Positions 33,382 through 42,636 are shown, numbered from the stretch's first letter. The stretch: 49,478 bases of DNA from Bacillota bacterium (GCA_022791155.1 JAAVYN010000037.1:1-49478); one strand, 5' to 3'. Notes: generated by a model not told the origin, from the letters alone. Translations and numbers: made by a program.

Positions 33382-34046
33382 GTAAAAATCTCCTTTCATT
33401 AATTAAAAAAAATTTTTTGAATTTCAAAGATCATTTTAATGTAAAATTATCATACATTCAATCATAAACTGCACAAAATTTATTGTACACTTAGAAAAAG
33501 CATATATTTATTTCATATAAAATTATATCTTCAAAAAAATCAATAGTAAATTTATATTAATTTATTTATATTAAATTCAAATTTTTAGTCAATTATGTTC
33601 AAATCTAAAATTATTTCAGCATATAGAAATAACAGTAGTTTTCATATAAATTTTTAATGCAACTAAAAAATATGATCTAAAATACCCCTAAAATTACAGT
33701 ATAATTCAAAAATATACAAAAAACTGTTTTGAATAAAATGTGTTTACACATTTATAATTTGTTTTATGCACAAAAACACTTTTGACTTCAAAATATTTTG
33801 CATACAATAATACATCACAACATTAGGCTAATATAACGAATATAATGGTATCTATGATTTCAAAACAATATTATTTATTATGCGCCCAAACCTGCATGGT
33901 GTTAAAAGTTCCACAATGCGGTGCACAGTTGACCTTCAGTTGGAAAAGTCACACGCACGCTCCAAATGAAAAATTTTTCTCTTCCTTGGCGTTGCAAACA
34001 CTTGCCTTGTCTGTGAGCAATATGGCACACTTTTGCCTTGAACAGC

Positions 34047-34081
34047 AAAAAAATTTCCTCTTTGGAATCAAAGAGGAAATT
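34047..34081 (-). terminator. Perfect 13-bp inverted repeat with minus-strand U-tract
   Basis: AATTTCCTCTTTG (34052-34064) and CAAAGAGGAAATT (34069-34081), 4-nt loop. Seven consecutive A residues lie at 34047-34053, giving a U-tract on the minus strand. It could back up the etfA terminator 120 bp away or end a separate minus-strand transcript. Confidence 0.65.
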
Positions 34082-34195
34082 GCTGGAAATTGAATTGCAA
34101 CAGAACACAGAGCATAAAACCGAGTTGCTCTGCTTAAACACATTGACATATAAACCAAATTTGAATACGCCATTGCCAAATGCGTATAAATTTCT

Positions 34196-34232
34196 TTTAA
34201 AAAACAAAGCCCCGCCAAATTTTTGGCGGGGA
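34196..34232 (-). terminator. Intrinsic terminator of the acyl-CoA dehydrogenase-etfBA operon
   Basis: CCCCGCCAAA (34210-34219) with TTTGGCGGGG (34222-34231); on the minus strand it is followed by CTTTGTTTTTT. Confidence 0.9.
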
Positions 34233-34251
34233 ATTTATAATTTGTGCTAAA

Positions 34252-35304
34252 TCAGTTGTTTTCTTTTGCTTCGTTATGTTTCTTGAGAGCTTCTGTGAGT
34301 CTTGGAAGAATAACTTTAACATCGCCAACAATGCCTAAGTCAGACACGTTGAATATAGCAGCTGTGTCATTTTTGTTGATTGAGATAACAAGGTCGCTGT
34401 TTTCCATGCCGGCAACGTGCTGAATGGCGCCTGAAATGCCGCATGCAAGATAGAGATCTGGGCGAACAGTCTTTCCTGTCTGACCAACCTGTCTGCTGTT
34501 TTCGATCCAGCCAGCGTCAACAGCGGCTCTTGAAGCAGAAATTTCGCCGCCAAGCTGATCGGCGCATTCCTGAAGCATTTTGAATGCATCTGCGCCGCCA
34601 ATGCCACGGCCGCCAGAAACAAGAACTTTTGCCTCTGTGATGTCAACGGCTTTTTTGCTTGCTTTAACAACTTCAAGAATTTCAACGTTCATATCCTCTG
34701 GTGTGAATTTCACATCCATTTTGATGAGCTCGCCTTTTCTTGATGTGTCTTTCTCAATTCTTCTCATAACGCCGGGGCGCACTGTGGCCATTTGAGGAGT
34801 TGTGCGAGGGCACATAAGCGTTGCCATTATGTTTCCGCCAAATGCCGGACGTGTCATGAGCAATGCTCTTTTTGGATCGTTGTTTCCAAGAGCTTCTTCT
34901 TTTGCAAGCTCTTCTTCTGTTTTAGCAATTCTAAGGCCGGTGCAGTCGGCTGTGAGGCCGGTTTTGATGCGGCTTGCAAGACGTGGAGCAACGTCACGGC
35001 CAATTGATGAAGCGCCAAAAAGCATTATGTGCGGCTCATATTTTTTGCAAACTTCAGTGAGCGCTTTTGTATATGGCTCTGTAACATAGTCTTTAAGCAT
35101 TGGATCGTCAATAAGTATAACTTTGTCAGCGCCGTAGTGGAAAAGTTTTTCAGCCTGATCGCCAATTTCGCTTCCCAAAAGAACGGCTACAACGTCTTCT
35201 TTTAAGTCCTCTTTAAGCCTTGTGGCCTCACCAATAAGCTCAAGTCCAACGTTCTGAATCTTGTTGCTTCTCTGTTCAACTACCACAAAAATATCTTTAC
35301 TCAT
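34252..35304 (-). CDS. etfA: Electron transfer flavoprotein alpha subunit
   Basis: EtfA (350 residues) binds the FAD that passes electrons to acyl-CoA dehydrogenases. The N-terminal domain begins MSKDIFVVVEQRSNKIQNV. The FAD domain shows LVSGGRGIGG, SRAAVDAGWIENSRQVGQTG, VRPDLYLACGISGAIQHVAGM and INKNDTAAIFNVSDLGIVGD, all standard. It is last in the operon after etfB, with a 39-bp gap, and ends at a strong terminator. Confidence 0.96.
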   Translation of the reverse strand: MSKDIFVVVEQRSNKIQNVGLELIGEATRLKEDLKEDVVAVLLGSEIGDQAEKLFHYGADKVILIDDPMLKDYVTEPYTKALTEVCKKYEPHIMLFGASSIGRDVAPRLASRIKTGLTADCTGLRIAKTEEELAKEEALGNNDPKRALLMTRPAFGGNIMATLMCPRTTPQMATVRPGVMRRIEKDTSRKGELIKMDVKFTPEDMNVEILEVVKASKKAVDITEAKVLVSGGRGIGGADAFKMLQECADQLGGEISASRAAVDAGWIENSRQVGQTGKTVRPDLYLACGISGAIQHVAGMENSDLVISINKNDTAAIFNVSDLGIVGDVKVILPRLTEALKKHNEAKENN

Positions 35305-35343
35305 TGTAGAGTTCCCTCCTATTCAAAATATATCACAAATTTA

Positions 35344-36135
35344 TTATATGATGTGTTTTTCTTCAAGCTTAGCCATGATAGCCGCAACAGCTTCGTCAAC
35401 AGATGCGTCTTTGAGGATTGTTCCGGCGCCTTTAACTTCTTTTGTGAATGACTGATATACGTTTGTTGGAGAACCTTTCAAACCGATCATGTCAAGCTCA
35501 AGGTCATCTTTGAGTTCCTCAAAGCCAATAATTTTGATTTCTTTTTCATAAGCATCAACAATGCCGCTGACTGTCATATAGCGTGGCTGAGCAAGCTCGG
35601 CAATGGCTGTAAGGAGGCATGGAGTTTTGATTTTGATGATGTGGTATCCATCTTCAAACTGTCTTTTAACAACGAGGTGATCTTCTGCAACTTCCTGAAT
35701 TTCCTGAACATATGAAACCTGAGGAATGCCAAGTTTTTCGCCAATCTGAGGGCCAACCTGCGCTGTGTCGCCGTCAATTGCCTGACGGCCTGTGATGATG
35801 ACATCATAGCCAATTTTTCTGAGTGCTGCTGCAAGAATGCCGCTTGTGGCATATGTATCAGAGCCGCCAAATTCACGTGCTGAAACAAGAATGGCTTCGT
35901 CACAGCCCATGGCAAGCGCCTCTCGGAGGGCAACGTCGGCCTGTGGCGGGCCCATGGAGATGACTGTAACTGTGCCGCCTTTTTCCTCTTTGAGTTTCAA
36001 TGCCGCCTCAATGCCTGTTTTGTCATCATGGTTGATTATGCTTGGAACGCCGTCTCTGATGAGTGTTCCTGTTTTGGGGTCTATTTTCACTTCTACAGTA
36101 TCCGGAACCTGTTTAATACATACAACGATTTTCAT
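35344..36135 (-). CDS. etfB: Electron transfer flavoprotein beta subunit
   Basis: EtfB (263 residues) begins MKIVVCIKQVPDTVEVKIDPKTG, continues with SMGPPQADVALREALAMGCDEAILV and DVIITGRQAIDGDTAQVGPQIGEKLGIP, and ends in the usual C-terminal arm. The segment TLIRDGVPSIINHDDK resembles EtfB proteins of electron-bifurcating complexes, but bifurcation cannot be concluded from this alone. The ATG at 36135 follows GGAAGGAGAA. The partner dehydrogenase lies upstream. Confidence 0.96.
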   Translation of the reverse strand: MKIVVCIKQVPDTVEVKIDPKTGTLIRDGVPSIINHDDKTGIEAALKLKEEKGGTVTVISMGPPQADVALREALAMGCDEAILVSAREFGGSDTYATSGILAAALRKIGYDVIITGRQAIDGDTAQVGPQIGEKLGIPQVSYVQEIQEVAEDHLVVKRQFEDGYHIIKIKTPCLLTAIAELAQPRYMTVSGIVDAYEKEIKIIGFEELKDDLELDMIGLKGSPTNVYQSFTKEVKGAGTILKDASVDEAVAAIMAKLEEKHII

Positions 36136-36194
36136 TCTGAGTTCTCCTTCCAAATAGTTTTAATATATTCCACCGTTAAACACGAAGATATTTA

Positions 36195-37346
36195 TTAAAG
36201 TTTCATTGAGCCTGAAATAATCATCTTCATAGCTTCCGATGTGCCTTCATAGATCTCTGTGATCTTAGCATCTCTCATGGCTCTTTCAACAGGATACTCA
36301 CGGCAGTAGCCATAGCCGCCCATAAGCTGAACACAGCCGCGTGTGACATCATTGGCAACTTCTGAAGCAAAAAGTTTGCACATTGCCGCAAGAGGAGCAT
36401 AGTTCTCATGGTTGTCTTTGGCATTGGCGGCTCTCCAAACCATGAGCCTTGCCGCGTCAATCTTTGTTTGCATTTCAGCAACTTTGAACTGTGTGTTCTG
36501 ATATTTGCTGATAGGTTTTCCGCCCTGTTTCCTTTCTTTGATATATTTTACGGCCTCGTTGAGCGCGCCCTGGGCAATGCCAACAGACTGAGCGCCAATT
36601 CCGATTCGGCCGCCGCCGAGAGCTGTCATGGCGATTTTATAGCCGCCGTTTTCCTTGCCGATAAGTCTGTCAGGGCTGACAACAACGTTTTCATAGTTAA
36701 CGGAGCAGTTTGAAGCGGCTCTTATGCCCATACGCTCAATGTTGTCGCTGACGGAGATGCCCGGCATGTCTCTGTCAAGCACGAAGCAGCTCATTCCTTT
36801 TGGGCCTTTTGATTTGTCTGTGAGAGCGAAAACAATGAATGTGTCAGCAAAGCCAGAGTTTGTTGTGAACATTTTTTGGCCGTTGATGATGTAGTTTCCG
36901 TTTTCGTCTTTGTCGGCTGTTGTCTGAACACCGGCAGCGTCTGTTCCGGCATTGGCCTCTGTCAAGCCATAGCAGCCAACTTTTGTTCCATCAACCAGTG
37001 GCCTGAGGAATTTCTGTTTTTGTTCTTCAGTGCCAAATTCGTTGATGCATGAGCAGCAAAGTGAAGTGTGAACCGAAAGTGTGATTCCTGTGGAAGCGTC
37101 AACCTTTGAAACTTCTTCCATGGCCAATGTATATGTGAGGACATCAGCGCCAGCCCCGCCATATTCCTTGCTGTAAGGAATGCCGAACATGTGGCATTTT
37201 TGAAGTTTTTTAACGAGATCCATTGAGTATTCCTCGGCCTCGTCCATTTCTTTGGCGATAGGTTTAATTTCGTTTTCCGCGAAACTACGGAATAACTGCT
37301 GCGCAAGCAACTGTGTTTTAGATAATTTGAAACCTTCCATTGACAT
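36195..37346 (-). CDS. Acyl-CoA dehydrogenase (butyryl-/acryloyl-CoA type)
   Basis: A 383-residue FAD-dependent short-chain acyl-CoA dehydrogenase. Visible are the FAD/substrate segments YGLTEANAGTDAAG and FTTNSGFADTF, QLMGGYGYCREYPVERAMRDAKI, and TEIYEGTSE carrying the catalytic Glu. With etfB and etfA it forms an operon of the bcd-etfBA type. In butyrate producers the enzyme reduces crotonyl-CoA; in C. propionicum a related complex reduces acryloyl-CoA. The upstream acl pair makes the second reading attractive, but sequence inspection cannot separate them. No thl, hbd or crt genes flank it. ATG at 37346 with AGGAGG upstream. Confidence 0.9.
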   Translation of the reverse strand: MSMEGFKLSKTQLLAQQLFRSFAENEIKPIAKEMDEAEEYSMDLVKKLQKCHMFGIPYSKEYGGAGADVLTYTLAMEEVSKVDASTGITLSVHTSLCCSCINEFGTEEQKQKFLRPLVDGTKVGCYGLTEANAGTDAAGVQTTADKDENGNYIINGQKMFTTNSGFADTFIVFALTDKSKGPKGMSCFVLDRDMPGISVSDNIERMGIRAASNCSVNYENVVVSPDRLIGKENGGYKIAMTALGGGRIGIGAQSVGIAQGALNEAVKYIKERKQGGKPISKYQNTQFKVAEMQTKIDAARLMVWRAANAKDNHENYAPLAAMCKLFASEVANDVTRGCVQLMGGYGYCREYPVERAMRDAKITEIYEGTSEAMKMIISGSMKL

Positions 37347-37697
37347 ATTCCTCCTGTTTTAAAAATATTTTTGTTATGCCTTTGGTTTGGTGCGAAAATG
37401 CAAATTTGTGCCAAAAAACAACAAATGCGCACATCGTTTTCAAGCCAAAAGCTGTCTATGAGATTGTTTGGCACGGTCTTTTTGGATTGCGGCGGCCATA
37501 TGTTTTATTCAAAATATTTGGTATGCGAAATATATTGCCAAAAAAAACACACAGCCTTACCTGTTAAAAGTATTATTGTGTGAAATGAAATGTGAGTCCA
37601 AAACCGGCGCGCTGCCTCTAAGACAGTGCTTCCACAACAAAAAGCTGCTGTTCATGATTGCGGAAACAACACGTCTGCGACATTGATTTATAGTCTT
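37347..37697 (-). promoter_or_regulatory. Long leader of the acyl-CoA dehydrogenase operon
   Basis: About 345 nt between the probable start site and the first gene. No gene, riboswitch or obvious terminator-antiterminator was recognised. Confidence 0.35.
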
Positions 37698-37726
37698 ACT
37701 TTATATCCATGACAGAATTTTGTCAA
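37698..37726 (-). promoter_or_regulatory. Sigma-A promoter of the acyl-CoA dehydrogenase-etfBA operon
   Basis: Minus strand TTGACA (37726-37721), 17-nt spacer and TAAAGT (37703-37698). Confidence 0.7.
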
Positions 37727-37814
37727 TAGCAATTTTGGACATTTCCCCTTTTTGTATAGATTACACAACTATAGTTAAAAAACACCTGTCAGACCAGCAT
37801 AAAAAACAGCAAAA

Positions 37815-38348
37815 TTACCTTTTGTCTGTCAAATATGTGTTGACTGCCTCCAAATAGTTGAGTATGCCGCCATTTTTCAGCTGTATTTCAAAACGCTCCT
37901 CAAACGCCTTCAATGGAATTGATTTGCGGCCTCCTTGCTGCGCTTCATTCCAATATTGTCTCAAAACTTCCATTGGCAAAAAATAGTGCTTGCCAACAAT
38001 GCTGAAATGCACCAGGAGAAATGCCACGCCGCCATGCCTGTTGAAATCCTCCATAAAATTTATTTGATGCTCGTGTATGTTTTGAATGGGAAGGCTTTTT
38101 TGAGATGTCTCCTTGGCGTCAAAACATATGCCAACCCCCTGTGCCATTCCTATATAGTCAACAGTGCTTTGGCTGTCAAAATATGCCAGTTTTATTGTGT
38201 GCGCCTTGTTGTCAACCTCCACAGGGGTTATGGGAGTTGGTATTTTTTGTATGACTGCAAGCCCTTTGTTTCTATAAAAGTTGTTGGTGAAATTTATTAT
38301 ATCCTCAAGAACGCTTCCCCTCAGCCCTCTTGTCGACCAATATCCCAA
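37815..38348 (-). CDS. recU: Holliday junction resolvase RecU
   Basis: RecU cleaves four-way junctions in Firmicutes, replacing RuvC. The 177 residues show the family core: STRGLRGSVLEDIINFTN, IQKIPTPITPVEV, YFDSQSTVDYIG, ICFDAKETSQKSLPIQNIHEHQINFM and FLLVHFS. The catalytic acidic residues (E/D in VLEDI, DYIG, FDAKE) are present. The start appears to be TTG at 38348 with GGGGGAGAGG just upstream; the frame closes only a few codons further up. It is slightly shorter at the N-terminus than Bacillus RecU. It complements RuvAB encoded at the window start. Confidence 0.9.
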   Translation of the reverse strand: MGYWSTRGLRGSVLEDIINFTNNFYRNKGLAVIQKIPTPITPVEVDNKAHTIKLAYFDSQSTVDYIGMAQGVGICFDAKETSQKSLPIQNIHEHQINFMEDFNRHGGVAFLLVHFSIVGKHYFLPMEVLRQYWNEAQQGGRKSIPLKAFEERFEIQLKNGGILNYLEAVNTYLTDKR

Positions 38349-38596
38349 AAAGCCTCTCCCCCAAATTCAAATGCCGGCCCGTTTGCCGCACACTTTTCAA
38401 AATCACAGCTTTTGGCCTCATGTTAGGCTAAAAAAGCTTTTATAAAATAATGCACTCATGCAATATGCTGTCCTTCATAAACACAGCAGCCGCGCCCGGG
38501 CCACTTTCAATGGCAACCGTGGGGCACAGCGTGCATGTGAATTAAGTTCTGATGAAAAGCATTTTGTTTTTGAAGCTCAAGCTGTCGCAATTTCAG

Positions 38597-39403
38597 TCAT
38601 TTTCCAGCCAATATATCGCTCAAACGGCTCAATGTGACAAACTCGATGCCTTTTTTCTCAAATTCCGGCGCCAATTCTGCAATGGCACGCGCCGTGATGA
38701 GCCCGCCTTCAGGCCCAACATGGCCTATGGAAACACAGCTTCCGTTTTTCAGCGCTATCTCAGCCGAGTTCATCAGTCGTTCTTTGACAACACCAATGTC
38801 ATCTGTGCTGTCAAGAAAAACATCTCGGCACAAAAGCTTTGTTCCAAACTTCACGCTCAGTTCCTCGGCAACCGAGTTTGGCGTTGTGCGGCTGTCAAGA
38901 AAAACGACGCCTCTTTTGGCCGCCTCTTCCATAACAATTGACAAGCACCTTTCGTCTTCCATGATTGCCGAGCCCATGTGGTTGTTCATTCCAACGGCGC
39001 CGTCTGCAATTTCAAAAGCCTCGTTCACACACGCGCGCACCTCTTCATCTGTCATTGTCCGAAACACGCCTTTGTCGCCAACCCATTCTTTTTTCCCTGT
39101 CAGGCTTTCCATTGGCATATGTATAATCATTTCTTTGCCCGCATTGATTATTTTTTCCCTGTCAACATCACTTTTCCCTGAAAATGGCATAAGCGCGCAT
39201 GTCATTGGTATGTCAAGCGCAAGCATTTCATCTGTTCCTTCTCCTCCATAGCCAAAATCATCAATGACTATCGCCAGATAGCATTTCTGATTCACTGTTT
39301 CCATGGCTGTCAGGGCACGCCTGTTCAGCGTGAAAACCGTTGCCGCAAACGAAAACGCAAAAACACCAGCATAAAAAATGATTAATTTTATTCTGGAAAA
39401 CAT
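38597..39403 (-). CDS. Divergent polysaccharide deacetylase (YibQ family)
   Basis: A 268-residue protein with an N-terminal membrane helix (MFSRIKLIIFYAGVFAFSFAATVF) acting as signal or anchor. An extracytoplasmic deacetylase-like barrel follows. Motifs of the YibQ/DUF610 group are present: IVIDDFGYGG, IIHMPME, GMNNHMGSA, VFLDSRT and SIGHVGPEG. The enzymatic role of the group is poorly defined; cell-envelope polysaccharide modification is the usual proposal. The ATG at 39403 is chosen because GAGGGG lies upstream. Confidence 0.88.
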   Translation of the reverse strand: MFSRIKLIIFYAGVFAFSFAATVFTLNRRALTAMETVNQKCYLAIVIDDFGYGGEGTDEMLALDIPMTCALMPFSGKSDVDREKIINAGKEMIIHMPMESLTGKKEWVGDKGVFRTMTDEEVRACVNEAFEIADGAVGMNNHMGSAIMEDERCLSIVMEEAAKRGVVFLDSRTTPNSVAEELSVKFGTKLLCRDVFLDSTDDIGVVKERLMNSAEIALKNGSCVSIGHVGPEGGLITARAIAELAPEFEKKGIEFVTLSRLSDILAGK

Positions 39404-39492
39404 ACATGTTCCCCTCACAAACTTTTTAATATATATTTATTATGTTTGTGCTGGTATATTCCACAGGCTTTTGTGATTTTGGGAACAAAGCG

Positions 39493-39525
39493 CTCAAAAA
39501 TTTGCATCTGCTTTCAATTTTTGAG
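39493..39525 (-). terminator. Possible weak terminator after thiI
   Basis: CTCAAAAATT (39493-39502) pairs with AATTTTTGAG (39516-39525), 13-nt loop. The U-tract is poor (CGCTTTGTT), so termination may be partial. A palindrome AATGGCGCCATT lies at 39535-39546. Confidence 0.35.
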
Positions 39526-39548
39526 AGCCAAAACAATGGCGCCATTTG

Positions 39549-40724
39549 TCAAATCTCAACAACCTCAGCAGCCTCAACGGAATTTTCGATGAGCTCCGTG
39601 AGCCTTTCCAGCTTTTTCTCAATGCTGTTTATGACATCTGTGTTTGGTTTTGTTTCAGGGTGTTTTGCCACAAATATGGTGCAGCAGTCCTCATATGGTT
39701 CTATCGATGTTTCAAATGTGCCTATGTTTTTGGCAATGTCAACAATTTCCTGTTTGTCCATGCCTGAAAGCGGGCGCAAAACGGGCATGGAACATGCGGC
39801 GTTTATCGCGTTCAGCCCGTGCATTGTCTGGCTTGCAACCTGGCCAACGCTGTCGCCTGTTATGAGCGCAAGGGCTTTTTCGCGCCTGGCTATGATCTCT
39901 GCCGCGCGCATCATGGCTCTTTTCAAAAATATTGTCAGCTTGTCTTCAGGAACGCTGTCCAAAAGATAGAGCTGCAACTCGGTGAAGGGAACAACAAAAA
40001 GCTTAAACGCGCCTGTATAACTGGAAATGATTTTCCCCAAATCAACAACCTTTTGTTTCGCCCTTTCGCTTGTGTATGGCGGCGAATGAAAATATACTCC
40101 CATAACTTCAACGCCTCTTTTGGCCATCATGAATGTGGCCACAGGGCTGTCAATTCCGCCTGAAAGCAATGAAACTCCCTTTCCTGACGAGCCATATGGA
40201 AGCCCGCCAAAGCCCTTTATGAATTTGGAATATATATAAACGCCGTTTCGCAGCTCCACAAAAAGCGTTTCGTCAGGGTTGTGAACGTCAACGCTCATGT
40301 TTTCCATGTTATCAATTATATATCCTCCCACATCGGCTGAAACCTCATTTGAAGTCAGAGGAAATGTTTTGTCGCTCCTTTTTGTGACAACCTTGAATGT
40401 CATTTTGCGTTCGCCATAAAACCGGCGCATGTGCTCAAGCGCTGTCTGCCTTATGGCTTCCATGTTTTTTCCGCTCACACGCACGCCGGGGCAAACTCCC
40501 AATATCCCCAAAACACGGTTCACTTTCGGCACAATTCTTTCAAAATCCATTTCACCGCCGTGGCTTTCAACAATCAAACGGCCCTGTTCGCGCACAACAT
40601 AAAACTTTCCTTCGTCATCTATGTTTCGGCGTATGTTGTCCACAAGCTTTGACACAAAAATGCGGCGGTTGTTCCCTCTCATTGCAATTTCGCCATATTT
40701 GACAATCAACACTTTGTCTTCCAT
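39549..40724 (-). CDS. thiI: tRNA 4-thiouridine synthase ThiI
   Basis: ThiI adenylates U8 of tRNA and inserts sulfur; some members also serve thiazole synthesis. The 391-residue protein has an N-terminal ferredoxin-like/THUMP region and the PP-loop SGGIDSPVATFMMAKRGV. The C-terminal part contains GDSVGQVASQT and RPLSGMDKQEIV. It lacks the rhodanese domain found in E. coli ThiI, as in many Firmicutes, so sulfur probably comes directly from the adjacent NifS-like desulfurase. ATG at 40724 with GGAGGAG upstream. Confidence 0.95.
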   Translation of the reverse strand: MEDKVLIVKYGEIAMRGNNRRIFVSKLVDNIRRNIDDEGKFYVVREQGRLIVESHGGEMDFERIVPKVNRVLGILGVCPGVRVSGKNMEAIRQTALEHMRRFYGERKMTFKVVTKRSDKTFPLTSNEVSADVGGYIIDNMENMSVDVHNPDETLFVELRNGVYIYSKFIKGFGGLPYGSSGKGVSLLSGGIDSPVATFMMAKRGVEVMGVYFHSPPYTSERAKQKVVDLGKIISSYTGAFKLFVVPFTELQLYLLDSVPEDKLTIFLKRAMMRAAEIIARREKALALITGDSVGQVASQTMHGLNAINAACSMPVLRPLSGMDKQEIVDIAKNIGTFETSIEPYEDCCTIFVAKHPETKPNTDVINSIEKKLERLTELIENSVEAAEVVEI

Positions 40725-40748
40725 AAACTCCTCCAGACATGTCACAAA

Positions 40749-41900
40749 TCAGCGTTTTCTGTTAAACCTTCTCAAAACCGGCACAATCTCCTCAAGCGTT
40801 TTCACAAACACATGCGCCTCCTCCATTGTGCTGAACCGTGAAAAACTGATTCTCACGCTTCCCTCAACTTCTTCATCCGAAAGGCCCATGGCTTTCAAAA
40901 CACCGCTCAGCGATTTTTTTCTGCTGCCGCAGGCGCTTCCTGCCGAAACAACAATTCCTTTTTCATCAAGGGCGTTCAAAAGCACTGGCGCCCTCAAGCT
41001 GTCAAACCTCACGTTGAGCACATAAGGGCTTGTTTTTTCAACGCCGCCGTTTATATGCGTTCCTTCTATGTTGCTCAAAATATACTCGGATATATATTCC
41101 TTAATTTTTGCCACACACTCAGCAGTTTCCTCAAAACGGCACTCCTCGGCAGCAAAGGCCAATGCGGCGGCTCCAGCAGCATTTTCAGTGCCAGGGCGTT
41201 GCCCCCTCTGGTGGCCGCCTCCATACATGAGCGGCCTGACCTTCATTCCATCTTTCATATAGAGAAAGCCCGTTCCCTTTGGAGCATGAAATTTGTGCCC
41301 GCTGGCCGAAAGAAGATCAATTTTGCATTTCACAACGTCAATGTTCATTTTCCCAAACCCCTGAACGGCGTCAACATGGAAAAGAGTGTTTGAATTGGAG
41401 CTTTTTATAATCTCTCCAATTTCACTCACAGGCTGTATCAAGCCTGTTTCGTTGTTCACAAGCATGACACTGACAAGTGTTGTGTCATTTCTTATGGCCT
41501 TTTTCAGGGCGTCAAGCTTCACCATTCCATCACTGTCCACGTCCAAAACGGTCACTTCAAAACCGTGTTCCCTGAGCACATTGAACGGTTTTTCAACAGC
41601 GGGGTGTTCAACAGCTGTTGTTATTATATGGCGGCCATTTCTTGCATAACCAAAAGCCGTTCCAAATATCGCCCAATTGTTGCTTTCAGTGCCGCCGGAA
41701 GTGAAATATATCTCGCTTGGTTTCGATTTTATAATATATGCAATTTTTTCCGCCGACTGTTTTATTATGTTTTCGGCTTCCATGGCCTCGCGGCTTTGCC
41801 CTGCCGGGTTGGCAAAGTTGTTCATAAGAACTTCCATATATCTTTCTGCCACAGCTTGCGACGGCACTGTGCTGGCGGCGTTGTCAAAATAAATTTTCAT
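40749..41900 (-). CDS. Cysteine desulfurase (NifS/IscS family)
   Basis: A PLP enzyme of 383 residues that mobilises sulfur from cysteine. Visible features are IYFDNAAST at the start, GGTESNN, a PLP-contact TAVEHPAV, SASGHKFHAPKG with the Schiff-base Lys, and SAGSACGSRKKS with the active-site Cys on a short loop (group I type). The ATG at 41900 has only a weak ribosome binding site (GGATGA), which overlaps the rsmE stop codon, so translation may depend on coupling to rsmE. Placement just before thiI points to tRNA thiolation. Confidence 0.94.
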   Translation of the reverse strand: MKIYFDNAASTVPSQAVAERYMEVLMNNFANPAGQSREAMEAENIIKQSAEKIAYIIKSKPSEIYFTSGGTESNNWAIFGTAFGYARNGRHIITTAVEHPAVEKPFNVLREHGFEVTVLDVDSDGMVKLDALKKAIRNDTTLVSVMLVNNETGLIQPVSEIGEIIKSSNSNTLFHVDAVQGFGKMNIDVVKCKIDLLSASGHKFHAPKGTGFLYMKDGMKVRPLMYGGGHQRGQRPGTENAAGAAALAFAAEECRFEETAECVAKIKEYISEYILSNIEGTHINGGVEKTSPYVLNVRFDSLRAPVLLNALDEKGIVVSAGSACGSRKKSLSGVLKAMGLSDEEVEGSVRISFSRFSTMEEAHVFVKTLEEIVPVLRRFNRKR

Positions 41901-41907
41901 AAAAAAA

Positions 41908-42636
41908 TCATCCCAACTCATATAATAGTATTGTGGCGGCGGCCATTCCCGCCGTTTCAGTGCGAAGCACGCGCTTGCCCAGCGAAACAGACGTGATGCC
42001 AAAAGCAGCAGCCTTTTCAATTTCGCTGTCGCCAAAGCCGCCCTCGGGGCCAATGAAAATGCAAACGCTTTCGCCCTCAAAATTTTTCACAAAATCACGA
42101 ATGCCAATTTTTTCTTCTTTTTCATATGCAATGGCCGCTTTGTCAAAACTGGCCGCCATGCCGACGGCCTCTTTAAAAGAGACAATGTTCCCAATTTCTG
42201 GAACAATTCCACGGCCACTTTGCTTTGCCGCCGCAAGAGATATTTTTTGCCAACGCTCTCTTTTTTTTGAAAAATCCTTTTCCTCAAATTTTGCCACACA
42301 TCTTTCAGAGGCCACAGGAACAATTTTGCAAACGCCAATCTCAACACATTTTTGTATCACTGTTTCCATTTTGTCCCCCTTGGGGAGCGACTGAAAAATT
42401 GTCACAGAAGTTTCAGGCTCACTTTGGCTTTTTGCGGCGCTTTCAATTTCAAGCTGTATTTCATCTTTTTTCACGTTCACAACAACACAGGAATAATCTG
42501 TTCCGGCGCCGTCGCAAACTTCAACATGATCGCCATTTTTCACCCTCAGCACACGGCCCAAATGCTTTGCGTCGCCGTTTCTAATGAATATAACCTCTCC
42601 ATGCATGTCTTCCTTGTCCACAAAATATCTTGGCAT
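41908..42636 (-). CDS. rsmE: 16S rRNA (uracil-1498-N3)-methyltransferase RsmE
   Basis: RsmE methylates N3 of U1498 in 16S rRNA using S-adenosylmethionine. The 242 residues comprise an N-terminal PUA-like domain (MPRYFVDKEDMHGEVIFIRNGDAKHLGRVLR) and a SPOUT domain. The latter has LPKGDKMETVIQKCVEIGV, IGPEGGFGDSEIEKA and SLGKRVLRTETAGMAA, the knot motifs. The ATG at 42636 follows AAGGGGTGA and starts 4 bp after prmA. Confidence 0.95.
   Translation of the reverse strand: MPRYFVDKEDMHGEVIFIRNGDAKHLGRVLRVKNGDHVEVCDGAGTDYSCVVVNVKKDEIQLEIESAAKSQSEPETSVTIFQSLPKGDKMETVIQKCVEIGVCKIVPVASERCVAKFEEKDFSKKRERWQKISLAAAKQSGRGIVPEIGNIVSFKEAVGMAASFDKAAIAYEKEEKIGIRDFVKNFEGESVCIFIGPEGGFGDSEIEKAAAFGITSVSLGKRVLRTETAGMAAATILLYELG

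Larger units (their letters stand above)
33382..34251. other. Long AT-rich gene-free stretch
   Basis: 33.4-33.85 kb is very AT-rich with no structure seen. 33.85-34.19 kb is less AT-rich and contains small open frames on both strands without ribosome binding sites. It holds a perfect 13-bp inverted repeat at 34052-34081 and the etfA terminator. Confidence 0.5.

Noticed and set aside
33845..34093. 82-codon frame in the gap downstream of etfA
   Set aside because: No ribosome binding site and it runs through the perfect 13-bp inverted repeat terminator.
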